A stretch of DNA of 64,000 nucleotides from Pelodera strongyloides (taxonomy: Eukaryota > Nematoda > Chromadorea > Rhabditida > Rhabditidae): contig JAANDG010000478.1 in the NCBI GenBank assembly GCA_036852015.1, forward strand, positions 50,968 through 114,967, given 5' to 3'. The position numbers and the translations under genes were made by a program. Positions 32,063-44,700 of this stretch are shown in pieces (the stretch's first letter is position 1; every line of letters starts with the position of its first letter). The notes under the pieces are model-generated. The model had not been told where the DNA came from, ran no database searches, and saw nothing but the letters and a program-made list of their open reading frames with translations.

Positions 32063-34133
32063 GTAGGTTGACTGTTGTTCTCCTTTTACTTGTTCGAGTT
32101 TTGGTATCTGCGTGCATTTATGCATGGTTTTTCCTTATTCACATTTTGGGGCTAGGCGCAGCCTAGCCCTTTTTGGTTCTTCTCCGGGGGTTTCCCGGAC
32201 CTGGGAGCACTCATTAATTAATAGCACAAAAAGTACTAGACCAAATGGGCTCTAATTTTTCAAATCTACTCTTCTAATGTTCCTCTACAACCCTGCAAAA
32301 ACTCAGCCAGAAAAAATCATTTTGAAGAGAAGTTATTAAAAAAACGACTGACGTATTATGTGGATTTTTTTTTCTGTCCTTCCTTCCTCAATTTTCGTGG
32401 GCATCAAAGGCACACTTTTGAACTGGTCTTCATTATAGTATATCAGGGGGCGGGATTCTAGCAAAGCCATTAGAATTTTGAAATATTGATTTCTAATTAT
32501 CGATTTATTGATTTTTATGCTAATTTTGGTAATTTTTGGTACATTTTCGGCCCTAGCGCGCTTCTGAATGAAAATTTTGCGCCTAAACTTCTGCATTAGA
32601 TAACTGAAGTGTTGCTGAGAATATTTCTCTCTCACGGCATCTTTCCCCGATATCGATTTCTTAGACTTTTGGGGCCTCGAACATTGCACCATCGCAGTTT
32701 TGTGCGCACAGCGGAAGCCCCGCCCCTTTTGCCTCATACCAGATGGGTTCATACCTCATAGTTTACGCGGACAGTGCGCAGTACATTATAAAATAAAGCA
32801 TTTTCCATGGAAAACAACCTCTATATAATATAAATTCTTTTATATTTGGTTATTTTTTCACATGTTCAAGCTGGTAGCCTGGGATCCCCCTTTTTCTTTT
32901 GACAAATGCGTGTGCTTTTGCTGAAGTGTAGGTGAATAGGGAAATATTCAATGCGGAAAACAAGCGATTAAAAAATGGAGATTGTCTGAACAATATTCTA
33001 TCAATATCGAGTATTTTATTCCAGGAAATGGCTCTGTGGGGCTCATTGGAATTAGGTAGTCATAATCAGTACGCTAACTAAGGTTAACTAATGAGACGCT
33101 GGAAATTCGAAGGTTTTAAAGTTGCCCAATAGTAATTGTTTTTTTTTATTATATACCGGTCACCTAACGCCTACTGAGGTGACCTTTACTTATGATCATA
33201 GCATGCTTTGTAGTACATTGACAAAGCGGTGGACCACAAAGGGAGAGGTCGTTGGTTCGGTTTCGGGCAAAGGCCAACGTTTTGCGTTCAACATTTAGCT
33301 TTTTTGTTTGGCACACTATCAGTGCCGTTTACATAGTAAGATAATCATGGATGTTTTGTAAAATATAAAAGGAGTTGGAACACATTACTGTGTCTCACAT
33401 AGTACTGAACTTGTTCATTCAGTAATTGTTCAAAGAATACTTGCTGAGTAAAGCTACATAATCCAATATTTAACGTTTGGACCCCTCCGCTTTCTTCACA
33501 ATTAGCTGTTTTCTTCCTACTAGATTTAATGTCTCACAATCAGTAACTGGATGGCCCAACTGGTAGAGCGGAGGGTTAATGAGCTATGGTAGGTGGTTCA
33601 TTTTCGGGTAGCGACGAACTTTTTGCAAAAATGGATACTTGATTTCTTGATTACCTCGTCAAGCAAGGAATAAGGTAAAACAATTTAGTTTGAAGGAATC
33701 AATTAATCCACATAGCTTGGACATTTCAACTAAAATACGTAGGTTTGTAGGTTGGTTTGTTTTGGAGATGACCAAGATGTAAATTCTTTTCCAAGCAAAT
33801 TCGTCGTTGCGGAACAGTCTAAGCAGATAACGAATTTATTCGTTATCCCTTCCTTTAAAGGAGGAGGCTCACGAGAATGAAGTGCTCAAGTAGTTTCCTT
33901 TTATCGAAAGATGATGGGTTTAACTTCCAAAAAACAAGCATTATAAGGTTCAGCGCTTTAGTTTGGAGGAATTAGTTAATCGAAAGAACTCGAAGTCAAA
34001 TAAAATAACCTATGGCATGCAAGGTAGACTTCAAAGCTTTGGCATCATACTTGTTTATTGGTAGCTAGCACCGAATGTCCATAATCTGACGATAAAAAGG
34101 TAAGGCTCACAAGATAAACAATATTTTTGTCCT
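32063..34133. other. No gene seen; hairpins and tRNA-like fragments
   Basis: Holds a 9-bp hairpin GGGCTAGGC/GCCTAGCCC (about 32,151-32,171), an unsupported 138-codon ORF on the minus strand (32,752-32,336) and two tRNA-like stretches near 33,222-33,285 and 33,549-33,612. Confidence 0.5.
33549..33612 (+). ncRNA. tRNA-like fragment
   Basis: A D-arm-like GCCCAACTGGTAGAGCGG is followed by a degenerate T-arm GGTTCATTTTCGGG. The stems are poor, so this is a pseudogene at best. Confidence 0.35.
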
Positions 34134-34137
34134 TTAA

Positions 34138-36333
34138 AGCGAAATGCTAGCCCCTTTGGTAGGGACCGGAAGCCATTTTTTCATTATTTACCAATCCTAA
34201 CGAACGATATACCAAACGATCCCCAATGAGCTCCAGTATACTAATATGCTATATTTATAACAAATTTTCAATTACCCGATATGTAATTGCCAAAAAACCG
34301 CGCGCGCTATTACTACTGAAACGGGGATAATGTTAGAGCGGCAGAGTGGCATGGGTCCCTCTCCCCCTCGCTGTCTGCGCGCCGCAATATGGGAGCGAAA
34401 AGAGCTTCATTGTCAAGTGATGCTTGTCACATAATCATAATGAGAAACCGATAGCTAGCTAATTAAGCTAAGTAGTCAGTAGAGCTTTTGCGAGTTCAGT
34501 CAAAACAAACAACAGTGAAACCATCATTAATTTCAAGACAAATACACACATATCAAAGGGAAACCCGATGACCGGAACCCAACTTTATTCCATTCAAAAC
34601 AAAACACGAAAAATCAACACTCAAAGTAGAAGAGCTCCTCAGAACCCTACTAACAATAAGTGAAGAATCTACACGTTGAAGCAGCCGGTAGTACTCGAGG
34701 GAAGCAAGAATTTCAATTAGCAACCGAAAAGTGCAGGTGTGTGGAGCTATCGAACTTGACTGCTCACAAACTATTCAAACTCAAAGAAAACCGGCTAATT
34801 CATGAAAACAAAAGGTTATTGGTCCATTATAGTACGTTTTTCCGCCATTTCGATAATCGGACACTCCAGCGGTCGAGCATCCAGTGCGACTTCCTGCTCC
34901 GTTCCGGGTGCTCCAACCGTTTCACATCCTAAAAATAAATGAAATAGAGACAGTAAGTACCTTTACTAAGTACCAAAAGCAAGTAACAAAAGAATGGGAC
35001 GATAAAAACCGAACTGTGTCACTCTAGCTACAGAAAAACTTGAATTTATAGAAAAAAAACTTGTTCAAGTTCAAATTTTGACATGTAATAAGTACGCTCC
35101 CTACGACCCGTATTTTTACTAGTAATTTTACAATTAAAATGTATGCCTGTTTCATAAAATTGCAGAAAATTTCAAGAAAACATTTGAGAATCACACAAAT
35201 ATTCCCCCGCTCGACCCAAATTCTAAGTGCTACATACCTGAATATAGTAACAGCGACCGCCTGCTTGAAGAAGGCGAACACTTATCATCTGCTGTAGAAT
35301 AAATATGCGACGGAACTGAAATAGAAAAATAATAAACACACCAAAATAAATTGTAAGGAAAACACAAACGAATTAGGCTGCAACAAGAGTAAATATAAGG
35401 GCACGCTATTAACTACTTGCTTATAAAAACAAACAAACGCAAACTGCACTAGAAAATAGCATAAAAGTTGAAAAACATTAAAAAATAATTTAGGATTTTG
35501 AAAAAGTAGGATTTCTCCCCCGTTGTGAGATCATGAAAAACATAACGCAATTTGGAGAGACGCAGACCTAAACTACGGTAGACAGCGCGCGGTATTAGAC
35601 TTCGGCAGCAACCAACACGACTTGGTCAACTTTAACAAATATTTTCTCAAAAACACCTCGATGGATTTTCTTTATTTTTTCTCCAAAAATTACCCAAACG
35701 ATAAGCATTCGGATGATATGAGACACATGGTTTCCCTTTCAGTGGTCTCTCTTTTATTACCAAAAAACCCGAAAAAATGCGATTTTCCCATAGTAAACAA
35801 GCATTGTTTGTAACTTTTGTTTACCTCGGTCGAATTCTCTGATTTTTTGCTATTTTGTAGCTTACTAATTACTTATTCATTATTTATCGGTCCCAGCGCT
35901 TCCCCTTTCCATACAAACATATTATTTCAATTAAAAAATATAGCCCAAATACAAATAACAGCGTATATCGGCCCATTCTTGCTCAATATGTACCAAATTC
36001 ACAAAATAGGTAAATTGAGACACGTAGATTAAATAAAAATAATTTAAACATGTGTTTTCGGCTCATTGCATATTGTTTTACACGCATAAAGATATGGAGC
36101 GCGAGCGCTCTTTTTCTCTGTCCTACTGTAGTTTTTCTATCGCCTCTTTTCGCGTGTGAAAATGGGCGGGGCTTCCGGTCCCTACCCTTTGGAAAATTTG
36201 CATATGATAAGCAAATCCTATGTATCCTATGCTAATTTTGCACGATCGTCCACGGCAATCGTACAAAATTAGCATAGGATACATAGGATTTGCTTATCAT
36301 ATGCAAATTTTCCAAAGGGGCTAGCATTTCGCT
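34138..36333. mobile_element. MITE family B, copy 2, split by a nested transposon
   Basis: Outer TTAA at 34134-34137 and 36334-36337. The left 22 bp and the right 150 bp are family B, matching 15,596-15,758. The two parts are separated by the hAT-like element at 34,160-36,184. Confidence 0.85.
34160..36184. mobile_element. hAT-like non-autonomous element nested in MITE B
   Basis: 2,025 bp with 15-bp perfect terminal inverted repeats, TAGGGACCGGAAGCC and GGCTTCCGGTCCCTA, and an exact 8-bp target duplication CCCTTTGG (34152-34159 and 36185-36192). An 8-bp duplication with TAGGG-type ends is the hAT pattern. The inside is A/T-rich, and no transposase was recognised; the largest ORF (34,660-34,932, 90 codons) shows no known motif. 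Confidence 0.85.
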
Positions 36334-36556
36334 TTAATATAATATTCCTATTCTCCATGCGAGTTTACACATGGGAATGTCATTGTTTAGATACAGAAAT
36401 TAGCATCGGCAATTATAATGTCCGGGCACTCCACATTATCGTGCATATTAAGGTGGAAGTATGCATTATGTTATATGCCAATCAAACCATTTTGCTAATA
36501 AGCGACGAATCTTAAATTTGCATACAGTCCGATTAACTCGTATGTTTAAACGCAAA

Positions 36557-37346
36557 TGTACGATAATACGGAGTGTCCGGACATTACAATAGCCGCGTCT
36601 AATAGCTATATCTACAAAATGGCATTCCCATGTGTAGTAAAGTATAAAAATATTGTTTTTCTCGAAGAAGACGAGCTGCAGAATTGGTACTTAGTGTATA
36701 ATGCGTACTTAAATCCTTAAAGCGAAATACCAGCCGGTTTTTTAAACGCATCTCAAATATCAGCATTCTTATGTTATGCAGTTATGCTAAAAGGGGTCTA
36801 CTGAGGTCTATTTTTTATTCAAATTTATGCTCATTTGCATGTGAAGCATAGGAAAGCGTGGTGTACTCGATGCGTTTCAAAAACCGGCCGGTATTTCTCT
36901 TTAAATGTGTGTGTTACTTATATCCCCTAAATGAATTAGTTTGGCTTGATATTTTCCAAATATCTCTAAAAAGAGGAAAATTATTTTATCGTGAAAAAGT
37001 GCTCTGTTTTAGGTAGAAGTTTTTGGCTCTTCTGCGCCATCATTGTTATGAGGTAACTAATGGAAAATTTAGCGGCGACAAAAAGAGACCAATTCGGTTG
37101 TGGGCCACATCTACAAAAAGTGAAAAATTCATAATGTTAATACGTAACTATATGAAAATGAGCAGTCGGTCTCTTCCGACTGCAGGAATCGGCCTTCGGC
37201 CGATTGTTACCCTACTACTTAAATTTCCTATGATACTATGATGCTTTACTTTTATTTGCTAATTATTTATCCAACGGGGAGCCAAAAATTGCGGCGCTCC
37301 ATTTGTCTGCTGGTTCACGTAAACTTTTGAAATGTGCTGCGACCTA
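36557..37346. repeat. Inverse copy of 28,092-27,625
   Basis: Contains flank, a 318-bp extra block with MITE A copy 2, a Q arm (36,985-37,285) and part of the Q element's interior. It stops at the first base of the 242-bp array. Confidence 0.8.
36721..36900. mobile_element. MITE family A, copy 2
   Basis: Flanked by TTAA at 36717-36720 and 36901-36904. The ends are AGCGAAATACCAGCCGG and CCGGCCGGTATTTCTCT. Confidence 0.8.
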
Positions 37347-38140
37347 AGGTGAGTTGAGAGCGGTTGTTGTGCTTGATGGTAGAAACTCTGAGTAATGATT
37401 GACTACATTTAGGAAGAAGCTGCGGAAGATCCCGACCCTGCACACAAGCGTCCTGAGCGCGCTGGCAGCGCTGACCAACACCAGCAGAATGATCCGCCAG
37501 AGGTGGGTTTGTTGCTGCTTTTGTAGATGTTGTTGCCCTCCAGAAGGCACGGTAGCTAATGATAATTGTTGCGGCACGTTAGTATGTAAGGTGAGTTGAG
37601 AGCGGTTGTTGTGCTTGATGGTAGAAACTCTGAGTAATGATTGACTACATTTAGGAAGAAGCTGCGGAAGATCCCGACCCTGCACACAAGCGTCCTGAGC
37701 GCGCTGGCAGCGTTGACCAACACCAGCAGAATGATCCGCCAGAGGTGGGTTTGTTGCTGCTTTTGTAGATGTTGTTGCCCTCCTGAAGGCACGGTAGCTA
37801 ATGATAATTGTTGCGGCACGTTAGTATGTAAGGTGAGTTGAGAGCGGTTGTTGTGCTTGATGGTAGAAACTCTGAGTAATGATTGACTACATTTAGGAAG
37901 AAGCTGCGGAAGATCCGGACCCTGCACACAAGCGTCCTGAGCGCGCTGGCAGCGCTGACCAACACCAGCAGAATGATCCGCCAGAGGTGGGTTTGTTGCT
38001 GCTTTTGTGTAGATGTTGTTGCCCTCCTGAAGGCACGGTAGCTAATGATAATTGTTGCGGCACGTTAGTATGTAAGGTGAGTTGAGAGCGGTTGTTGTGC
38101 TTGATGGTAGAAACTCTGAGTAATGATTGACTACATTTAG
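37347..38140 (+). repeat. 242-bp tandem array, left block (about 3.3 units)
   Basis: Each unit holds one 90-nt exon candidate between an ACATTTAG acceptor and a GTGGGT donor, for example 37,413-37,502. It reads EEAAEDPDPAHKRPERAG then SADQHQQNDPPE, phase 0 at both ends, followed by a 152-nt intron. Longer ORFs on both strands over the array are shadows: the unit is not a multiple of three, so no frame can stay open across it except through the 90-nt exon. Confidence 0.7.
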
Positions 38141-38679
38141 GAAGAAGCTACGGAACAACGTGTCACGCGCTCCAGAATGCGTGCCAAGATTCCGCCGCCC
38201 GACGTGAGTTTTCAACTATCTCTATCTGACGGTCTGCGTGATGCGCTGCAAGAGAGAGTAGCCGGATTTTGAACGTTTTCATATCTAAACGTGATTGCTG
38301 TTTAGGTTCCACTGCCGCAGCAAGACCATGGAATCCCCATGGAACAAGACAATGCGGTGCAATACGGAGAATTTCCAGATTGTGGTGTAATCTACGAAGA
38401 GCTTCGTGCACAGGTGGGTTATGGGTTATCATAGACTTGTGATGTGCACGATGTTTGTTTGCTGCAGCGAGTATATCCAATCCGAATTATGTGCTTTGTT
38501 GATTGGCCATTGAATTGGTCGCCAGTTTCAAAATAATGTAACTTAACTATATTTTGATCCTTGTTTAGCAGCTGGATGAGGAGCAAAACCGTGAGGCGCG
38601 TGATCTGCACATCAGAGAGATCTATCTTGAGACTAGACGTGGTCGATTCGATCACGATGTGAAGATTTGTGACCAAAAT
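38141..38679 (+). CDS. Exons downstream of the tandem exon array
   Basis: Three phase-0 exons follow the array on the plus strand: 38141-38203 (EEATEQRVTRSRMRAKIPPP), 38306-38413 (VPLPQQDHGIPMEQDNA, YGEFPDCGVIYEELRAQ) and 38569-38679 (QLDEEQNREARDLHIREIYL, ETRRGRFDHDVKICDQN). The first begins with the same GAAGAAGCT as the array exons, so it is the last, diverged member of the series. The donors are GTGAGT, GTGGGT and GTAGGT. The next intron is interrupted after 70 bp by a fold-back LTR pair. The protein is hydrophilic and charged, with no family recognised. Confidence 0.65.
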
Positions 38680-38749
38680 GTAGGTTTTTTATGATTAAAT
38701 ATGTAATGTGCGTCTGCTCAAAATGGAAGGGTTAGTGTATTTCCCACAT

Positions 38750-39799
38750 TGTTGCAACTCTACGTTGCAACTATAGAAATATAGAGAATTATCTATGAAA
38801 CGTAGTCTAAAACATAGTTGTAACCTATGTCTAGTATTGGCGATGTTTATGCAATCACAGTAATTACGTACTGTATTAGCCTCTTAACTAATGTATAAAT
38901 ACTGTTGACTAAGACTAGAGATTGTGGAAGCACTGGTGACAGGGCTCTTCCAAGAGGCGGGCGTCCTCTCTAAAATACCCGCACAAGTTGGCAGAGTTCC
39001 TATAAACTGCCTAGGGTCTGACAGAGCCCATAAGTCTGATCGCGGTTAACAGATCCGCTCCAAACTGTCTGGCCCTTGGACAGTGGTTGATGCAAGGACG
39101 CGTGGCGGAGTGGCCAGTGACGTAGAGGAACGAAACCCCGTCACTTGGAGTTGGCAGAGAGGCCTGTGAGCCCCCCATCCCTTCGGACTCAGAAGACCAA
39201 GAAGACGTCAAGCTTTCCCTGTTTCATTGCCTTACATTCTTGAGCCAATAAATAGATTCTGGCACCGTTGTTTCCACCGTTGAACCTAGTTCAAACTTTT
39301 ATTGGCTCAAGAATGTAAGGCAATGAAACAGGGAAAGCTTGACGTCTTCTTGGTCTTCTGAGTCCGAAGGGATGGGGGGCGCACAGGCCTCTCTGCCAAC
39401 TCCAAGTGACGGGGTTTCGTTCCTCTACGTCACTGGCCACTCCGCCACGCGTCCTTGCATCAACCACTGTCCAGGGCCAGACAGTTTGGAGCGGATCTGT
39501 TAACCGCGATCAGACTTATGGGCTCTGTCAGACCCTAGGCAGTTTATAGGAACTCTGCCAACTTGTGCGAGTATTTTAGAGAGGACGCCCGCCTCTTGGT
39601 AGAGCTCTGTCACCAGTGCTTCCACAATCTCTAGTCTTAGTCAACAGTATTTATACATTAGTTAAGAGGCTAATACAGTACGTAATTACTGTGATTGCAT
39701 AAACATCGCCAATACTAGACATAGGTTACAACTATGTTTTAGACTACGTTTCATAGATAATTCTCTATATTTCTATAGTTGCAAAGTAGAGTTGCAACA
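38750..39799. mobile_element. Fold-back LTR pair, copy 2
   Basis: A complete LTR of about 548 bp (38,750-39,297, TGTTGCAAC to GTTCAAAC) abuts its own reverse complement. The two arms are separated by a 45-nt loop (39,253-39,297). The left flank is CACAT (38,745-38,749). The flanking host DNA is itself palindromic. Confidence 0.8.
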
Positions 39800-39869
39800 A
39801 TGTGGGAAATACACTAACCCTTCCATTTTGAGCAGACGCACATTACATATTTAATCATAAAAAACCTAC

Positions 39870-40406
39870 ATTTTGGTCACAAATCTTCACATCGTGATCG
39901 AATCGACCACGTCTAGTCTCAAGATAGATCTCTCTGATGTGCAGATCACGCGCCTCACGGTTTTGCTCCTCATCCAGCTGCTAAACAAGGATCAAAATAT
40001 AGTTAAGTTACATTATTTTGAAACTGGCGACCTTCAATGGCCAATCAACAAAGCACATAATTCGGATTGGATATACTCGCTGCAGCAAACAAACATCGTG
40101 CACATCACAAGTCTATGATAACCCATAACCCACCTGTGCACGAAGCTCTTCGTAGATTACACCACAATCTGGAAATTCTCCGTATTGCACCGCATTGTCT
40201 TGTTCCATGGGGATTCCATGGTCTTGCTGCGGCAGTGGAACCTAAACAGCAATCACGTTTAGATATGAAAACGTTCAAAATCCGGCTACTCTCTCTTGCA
40301 GCGCATCACGCAGACCGTCAGATAGAGATAGTTGAAAACTCACGTCGGGCGGCGGAATCTTGGCACGCATTCTGGAGCGCGTGACACGTTGTTCCGTAGC
40401 TTCTTC
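39870..40406 (-). CDS. Inverted copy of the 38,141-38,679 exons
   Basis: Mirror exons 40406-40344, 40241-40134 and 39980-39870 on the minus strand, with the same splice sites and open frames. The compared exon sequences look identical to the other arm. Differences lie outside them, for example a 2-nt deletion in the intron near 40,032 and several changes in the LTR arms. Confidence 0.6.
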
Positions 40407-41715
40407 CTAAATGTAGTCAATCATTACTCAGAGTTTCTACCATCAAGCACAACAACCGCTCTCAACTCACCTTACATACTAACGTGCCGCAACAATTATC
40501 ATTAGCTACCGTGCCTTCAGGAGGGCAACAACATCTACAAAAGCAGCAACAAACCCACCTCTGGCGGATCATTCTGCTGGTGTTGGTCAGCGCTGCCAGC
40601 GCGCTCAGGACGCTTGTGTGCAGGGTCGGGATCTTCCGCAGCTTCTTCCTAAATGTAGTCAATCATTACTCAGAGTTTCTACCATCAAGCACAACAACCG
40701 CTCTCAACTCACCTTACATACTAACGTGCCGCAACAATTATCATTAGCTACCGTGCCTTCAGGAGGGCAACAACATCTACAAAAGCAGCAACAAACCCAC
40801 CTCTGGAGGATCATTCTGCTGATGTTGGTCAGCGCTGCCAGCGCGCTCAGGACGCTTGTGTGCAGGGTCGGGATCTTCCGCAACTTCGTCCTAAATGTAG
40901 TCAATCATTACTCACAGTTTCTACCATCAAGCACAACAATCACTCTCAACTCACCTTACATACTAACGTGCCGCAACAATTATCATTAGCTACCGTGCCT
41001 TCAGGAGGGCAACAACATCTACAAAAGCAGCAACAAACCCACCTCTGGCGGATCATTCTGCTGGTGTTGGTCAGCGCTGCCAGCGCGCTCAGGACGCTCG
41101 TGTGCAGGGTCGGGATCTTCCGCAACTTCGTCCTAAATGTAGTCAATCATTACTCACAGTTTCTACCATCAAGCACAACAATCACTCTCAACTCACCTTA
41201 CATACTAACGTGCCGCAACAATTATCATTAGCTACCGTGCCTTCAGGAGGGCAACAACATCTACAAAAGCAGCAACAAACCCACCTCTGGCGGATCATTC
41301 TGCTGGTGTTGGTCAGCGCTGCCAGCGCGCTCAGGACGCTCGTGTGCAGGGTCGGGATCTTCCGCAACTTCGTCCTAAATGTAGTCAATCATTACTCACA
41401 GTTTCTACCATCAAGTACAACAATCACTCTCAACTCACCTTACATACTAACGTGCCGCAACAATTATCATTAGCTACCGCGCCTTCAGGAGGGCAACAAC
41501 ATCTACAAAAGCAGCAACAAACCCACATCTGGCGGATCATTCTGCTGGTGTTGGTCAGCGCTGCCAGCGCGCTCAGGACGCTCGTGTGCAGGGTCGGGAT
41601 CTTCCGCAACTTCGTCCTAAATGTAGTCAATCATTACTCACAGTTTCTACCATCAAGCACAACAATCACTCTCAACTCACCTTACATACTAACGTGCCGC
41701 AACAATTATCATTAG
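40407..41715 (-). repeat. 242-bp tandem array, inverted block (about 5.4 units)
   Basis: Same unit as the left block, on the opposite strand. Some units carry the variant exon start GACGAAGTTGCGGAAG and HERPERAG in place of HKRPERAG. The orientation flips again at 41,715/41,716. Confidence 0.85.
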
Positions 41716-44700
41716 CCAGAGGTGGGTTTGTTGCTGCTTTTGTAGATGTTGTTGCCCTCCTGAAGGCACGGTAGCTAATGATAATTGTTGCGGCACGTTA
41801 GTATGTAAGGTGAGTTGAGAGCGGTTGTTGTGCTTGATGGTAGAAACTCTGAGTAATGATTGACTACATTTAGGAAGAAGCTGCGGAAGATCCCGACCCT
41901 GCACACAAGCGTCCTGAGCGCGCTGGCAGCGCTGACCAACACCAGCAGAATGATCCGCCAGAGGTGGGTTTGTTGCTGCTTTTGTAGATGTTGTTGCCCT
42001 CCTGAAGGCACGGTAGCTAATGATATTGTTGCGGCACGTTAGTATGTAAGGTGAGTTGAGAGCGGTTGTTGTGCTTGATGGTAGAAACTCTGAGTAATGA
42101 TTGACTACATTTAGGAAGAAGCTGCGGAAGATCCCGACCCTGCACACAAGCGTCCTGAGCGCGCTGGCAGCGCTGACCAACACCAGCAGAATGATCCGCC
42201 AGAGGTGGGTTTGTTGCTGCTTTTGTAGATGTTGTTGCCCTCCTGAAGGCACGGTAGCTAATGATAATTGTTGCGGCACGTTAGTATGTAAGGTGAGTTG
42301 AGAGCGGTTGTTGTGCTTGATGGTAGAAACTCTGAGTAATGATTGACTACATTTAGGAAGAAGCTGCGGAAGATCCCGACCCTGCACACAAGCGTCCTGA
42401 GCGCGCTGGCAGCGCTGACCAACACCAGCAGAATGATCCGCCAGAGGTGGGTTTGTTGCTGCTTTTGTAGATGTTGTTGCCCTCCTGAAGGCACGGTAGC
42501 TAATGATAATTGTTGCGGCACGTTAGTATGTAAGGTGAGTTGAGAGCGGTTGTTGTGCTTGATGGTAGAAACTGTGAGTAATGATTGACTACATTTAGGA
42601 CGAAGTTGCGGAAGATCCCGACCCTGCACACGAGCGTCCTGAGCGCGCTGGCAGCGCTGACCAACACCAGCAGAATGATCCGCCAGAGGTGGGTTTGTTG
42701 CTGCTTTTGTAGATGTTGTTGCCCTCCTGAAGGCACGGTAGCTAATGATAATTGTTGCGGCACGTTAGTATGTAAGGTGAGTTGAGAGTGATTGTTGTGC
42801 TTGATGGTAGAAACTGTGAGTAATGATTGACTACATTTAGGAAGAAGCTGCGGAAGATCCCGACCCTGCACACAAGCGTCCTGAGCGCGCTGGCAGCGCT
42901 GACCAACACCAGCAGAATGATCCGCCAGAGGTGGGTTTGTTGCTGCTTTTGTAGATGTTGTTGCCCTCCTGAGGCACGGTAGCTAATGATAATTGTTGCG
43001 GCACGTTAGTATGTAAGGTGAGTTGAGAGCGGTTGTGTGCTTGATGGTAGAAACTCTGAGTAATGATGACTACATTTAGGAAGAAGCTGCGGAAGATCCC
43101 GACCCTGCACACAAGCGTCCTGAGCGCGCTGGCAGCGCTGACCAACACCAGCAGAATGATCCGCCAGAGGTGGGTTTGTTGCTGCTTTTGTAGATGTTGT
43201 TGCCCTCCTGAAGGCACGGTAGCTAATGATAATTGTTGCGGCACGTTAGTATGTAAGGTGAGTTGAGAGCGGTTGTTGTGCTTGATGGTAGAAACTCTGA
43301 GTAATGATTGACTACATTTAGTAGGAAGAAGCTGCGGAAGATCCCGACCCTGCACACAAGCGTCCTGAGCGCGCTGGCAGCGCTGACCAACACCAGCAGA
43401 ATGATCCGCCAGAGGTGGGTTTTTGCTGCTTTTGTAGATGTTGTTGCCCTCCTGAAGGCACGGTAGCTAATGATAATTGTTGCGGCACGTTAGTATGTAA
43501 GGTGAGTTGAGAGCGGTTGTTGTGCTTGATGGTAGAAACTCTGAGTAATGATTGACTACATTTAGGAAGAAGCTGCGGAAGATCCCGACCCTGCACACAA
43601 GCGTCCTGAGCGCGCTGGCAGCGCTGACCAACACCAGCAGAATGATCCGCCAGAGGTGGGTTTGTTGCTGCTTTTGTAGATGTTGTTGCCCTCCTGAAGG
43701 CACGGTAGCTAATGATAATTGTTGCGGCACGTTAGTATGTAAGGTGAGTTGAGAGCGGTTGTTGTGCTTGATGGTAGAAACTCTGAGTAATGATTGACTA
43801 CATTTAGGAAGAAGCTGCGGAAGATCCCGACCCTGCACACAAGCGTCCTGAGCGCGCTGGCAGCGCTGACCAACACCAGCAGAATGATCCGCCAGAGGTG
43901 GGTTTGTTGCTGCTTTTGTAGATGTTGTTGCCCTCCTGAAGGCACGGTAGCTAATGATAATTGTTGCGGCACGTTAGTATGTAAGGTGAGTTGAGAGCGG
44001 TTGTTGTGCTTGATGGTAGAAACTCTGAGTAATGATTGACTACATTTAGGAAGAAGCTGCGGAAGATCCCGACCCTGCACACACGCGTCCTGTCCTGAGC
44101 GCGCTGGCAGCGCTGACCAACACCAGCAGAATGATCCGCCAGAGGTGGGTTTGTTGCTGCTTTTGTAGATGTTGTTGCCCTCCTGAAGGCACGGTAGCTA
44201 ATGATAATTGTTGCGGCACGTTAGTATGTAAGGTGAGTTGAGAGCGGTTGTTGTGCTTGATGGTAGAAACTGTGAGTAATGATTGACTACATTTAGGACG
44301 AAGTTGCGGAAGATCCCGACCCTGCACACGAGCGTCCTGAGCGCGCTGGCAGCGCTGACCAACACCAGCAGAATGATCCGCCAGAGGTGGGTTTGTTGCT
44401 GCTTTTGTAGATGTTGTTGCCCTCCTGAAGGCACGGTAGCTAATGATAATTGTTGCGGCACGTTAGTATGTAAGGTGAGTTGAGAGTGATTGTTGTGCTT
44501 GATGGTAGAAACTGTGAGTAATGATTGACTACATTTAGGAAGAAGCTGCGGAAGATCCCGACCCTGCACACAAGCGTCCTGAGCGCGCTGGCAGCGCTGA
44601 CCAACACCAGCAGAATGATCCGCCAGAGGTGGGTTTGTTGCTGCTTTTGTAGATGTTGTTGCCCTCCTGAAGGCACGGTAGCTAATGATAATTGTTGCGG

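Noticed and set aside
32336..32752. 138-codon minus-strand ORF
   Set aside because: Basic, I/K-rich composition in A/T-rich DNA, with no motif, no splice context and no homolog recognised.
33855..34133. Possible further TTAA element (AGGAGGAGGCTCACGAG ...)
   Set aside because: A TTAA is present at each end, but the two ends are not inverted repeats of each other.
29566..39211. ORF beginning MTSSWSSESEGMGG seen three times
   Set aside because: It is the antisense of the LTR and occurs only where the LTR is present; there is no independent support.
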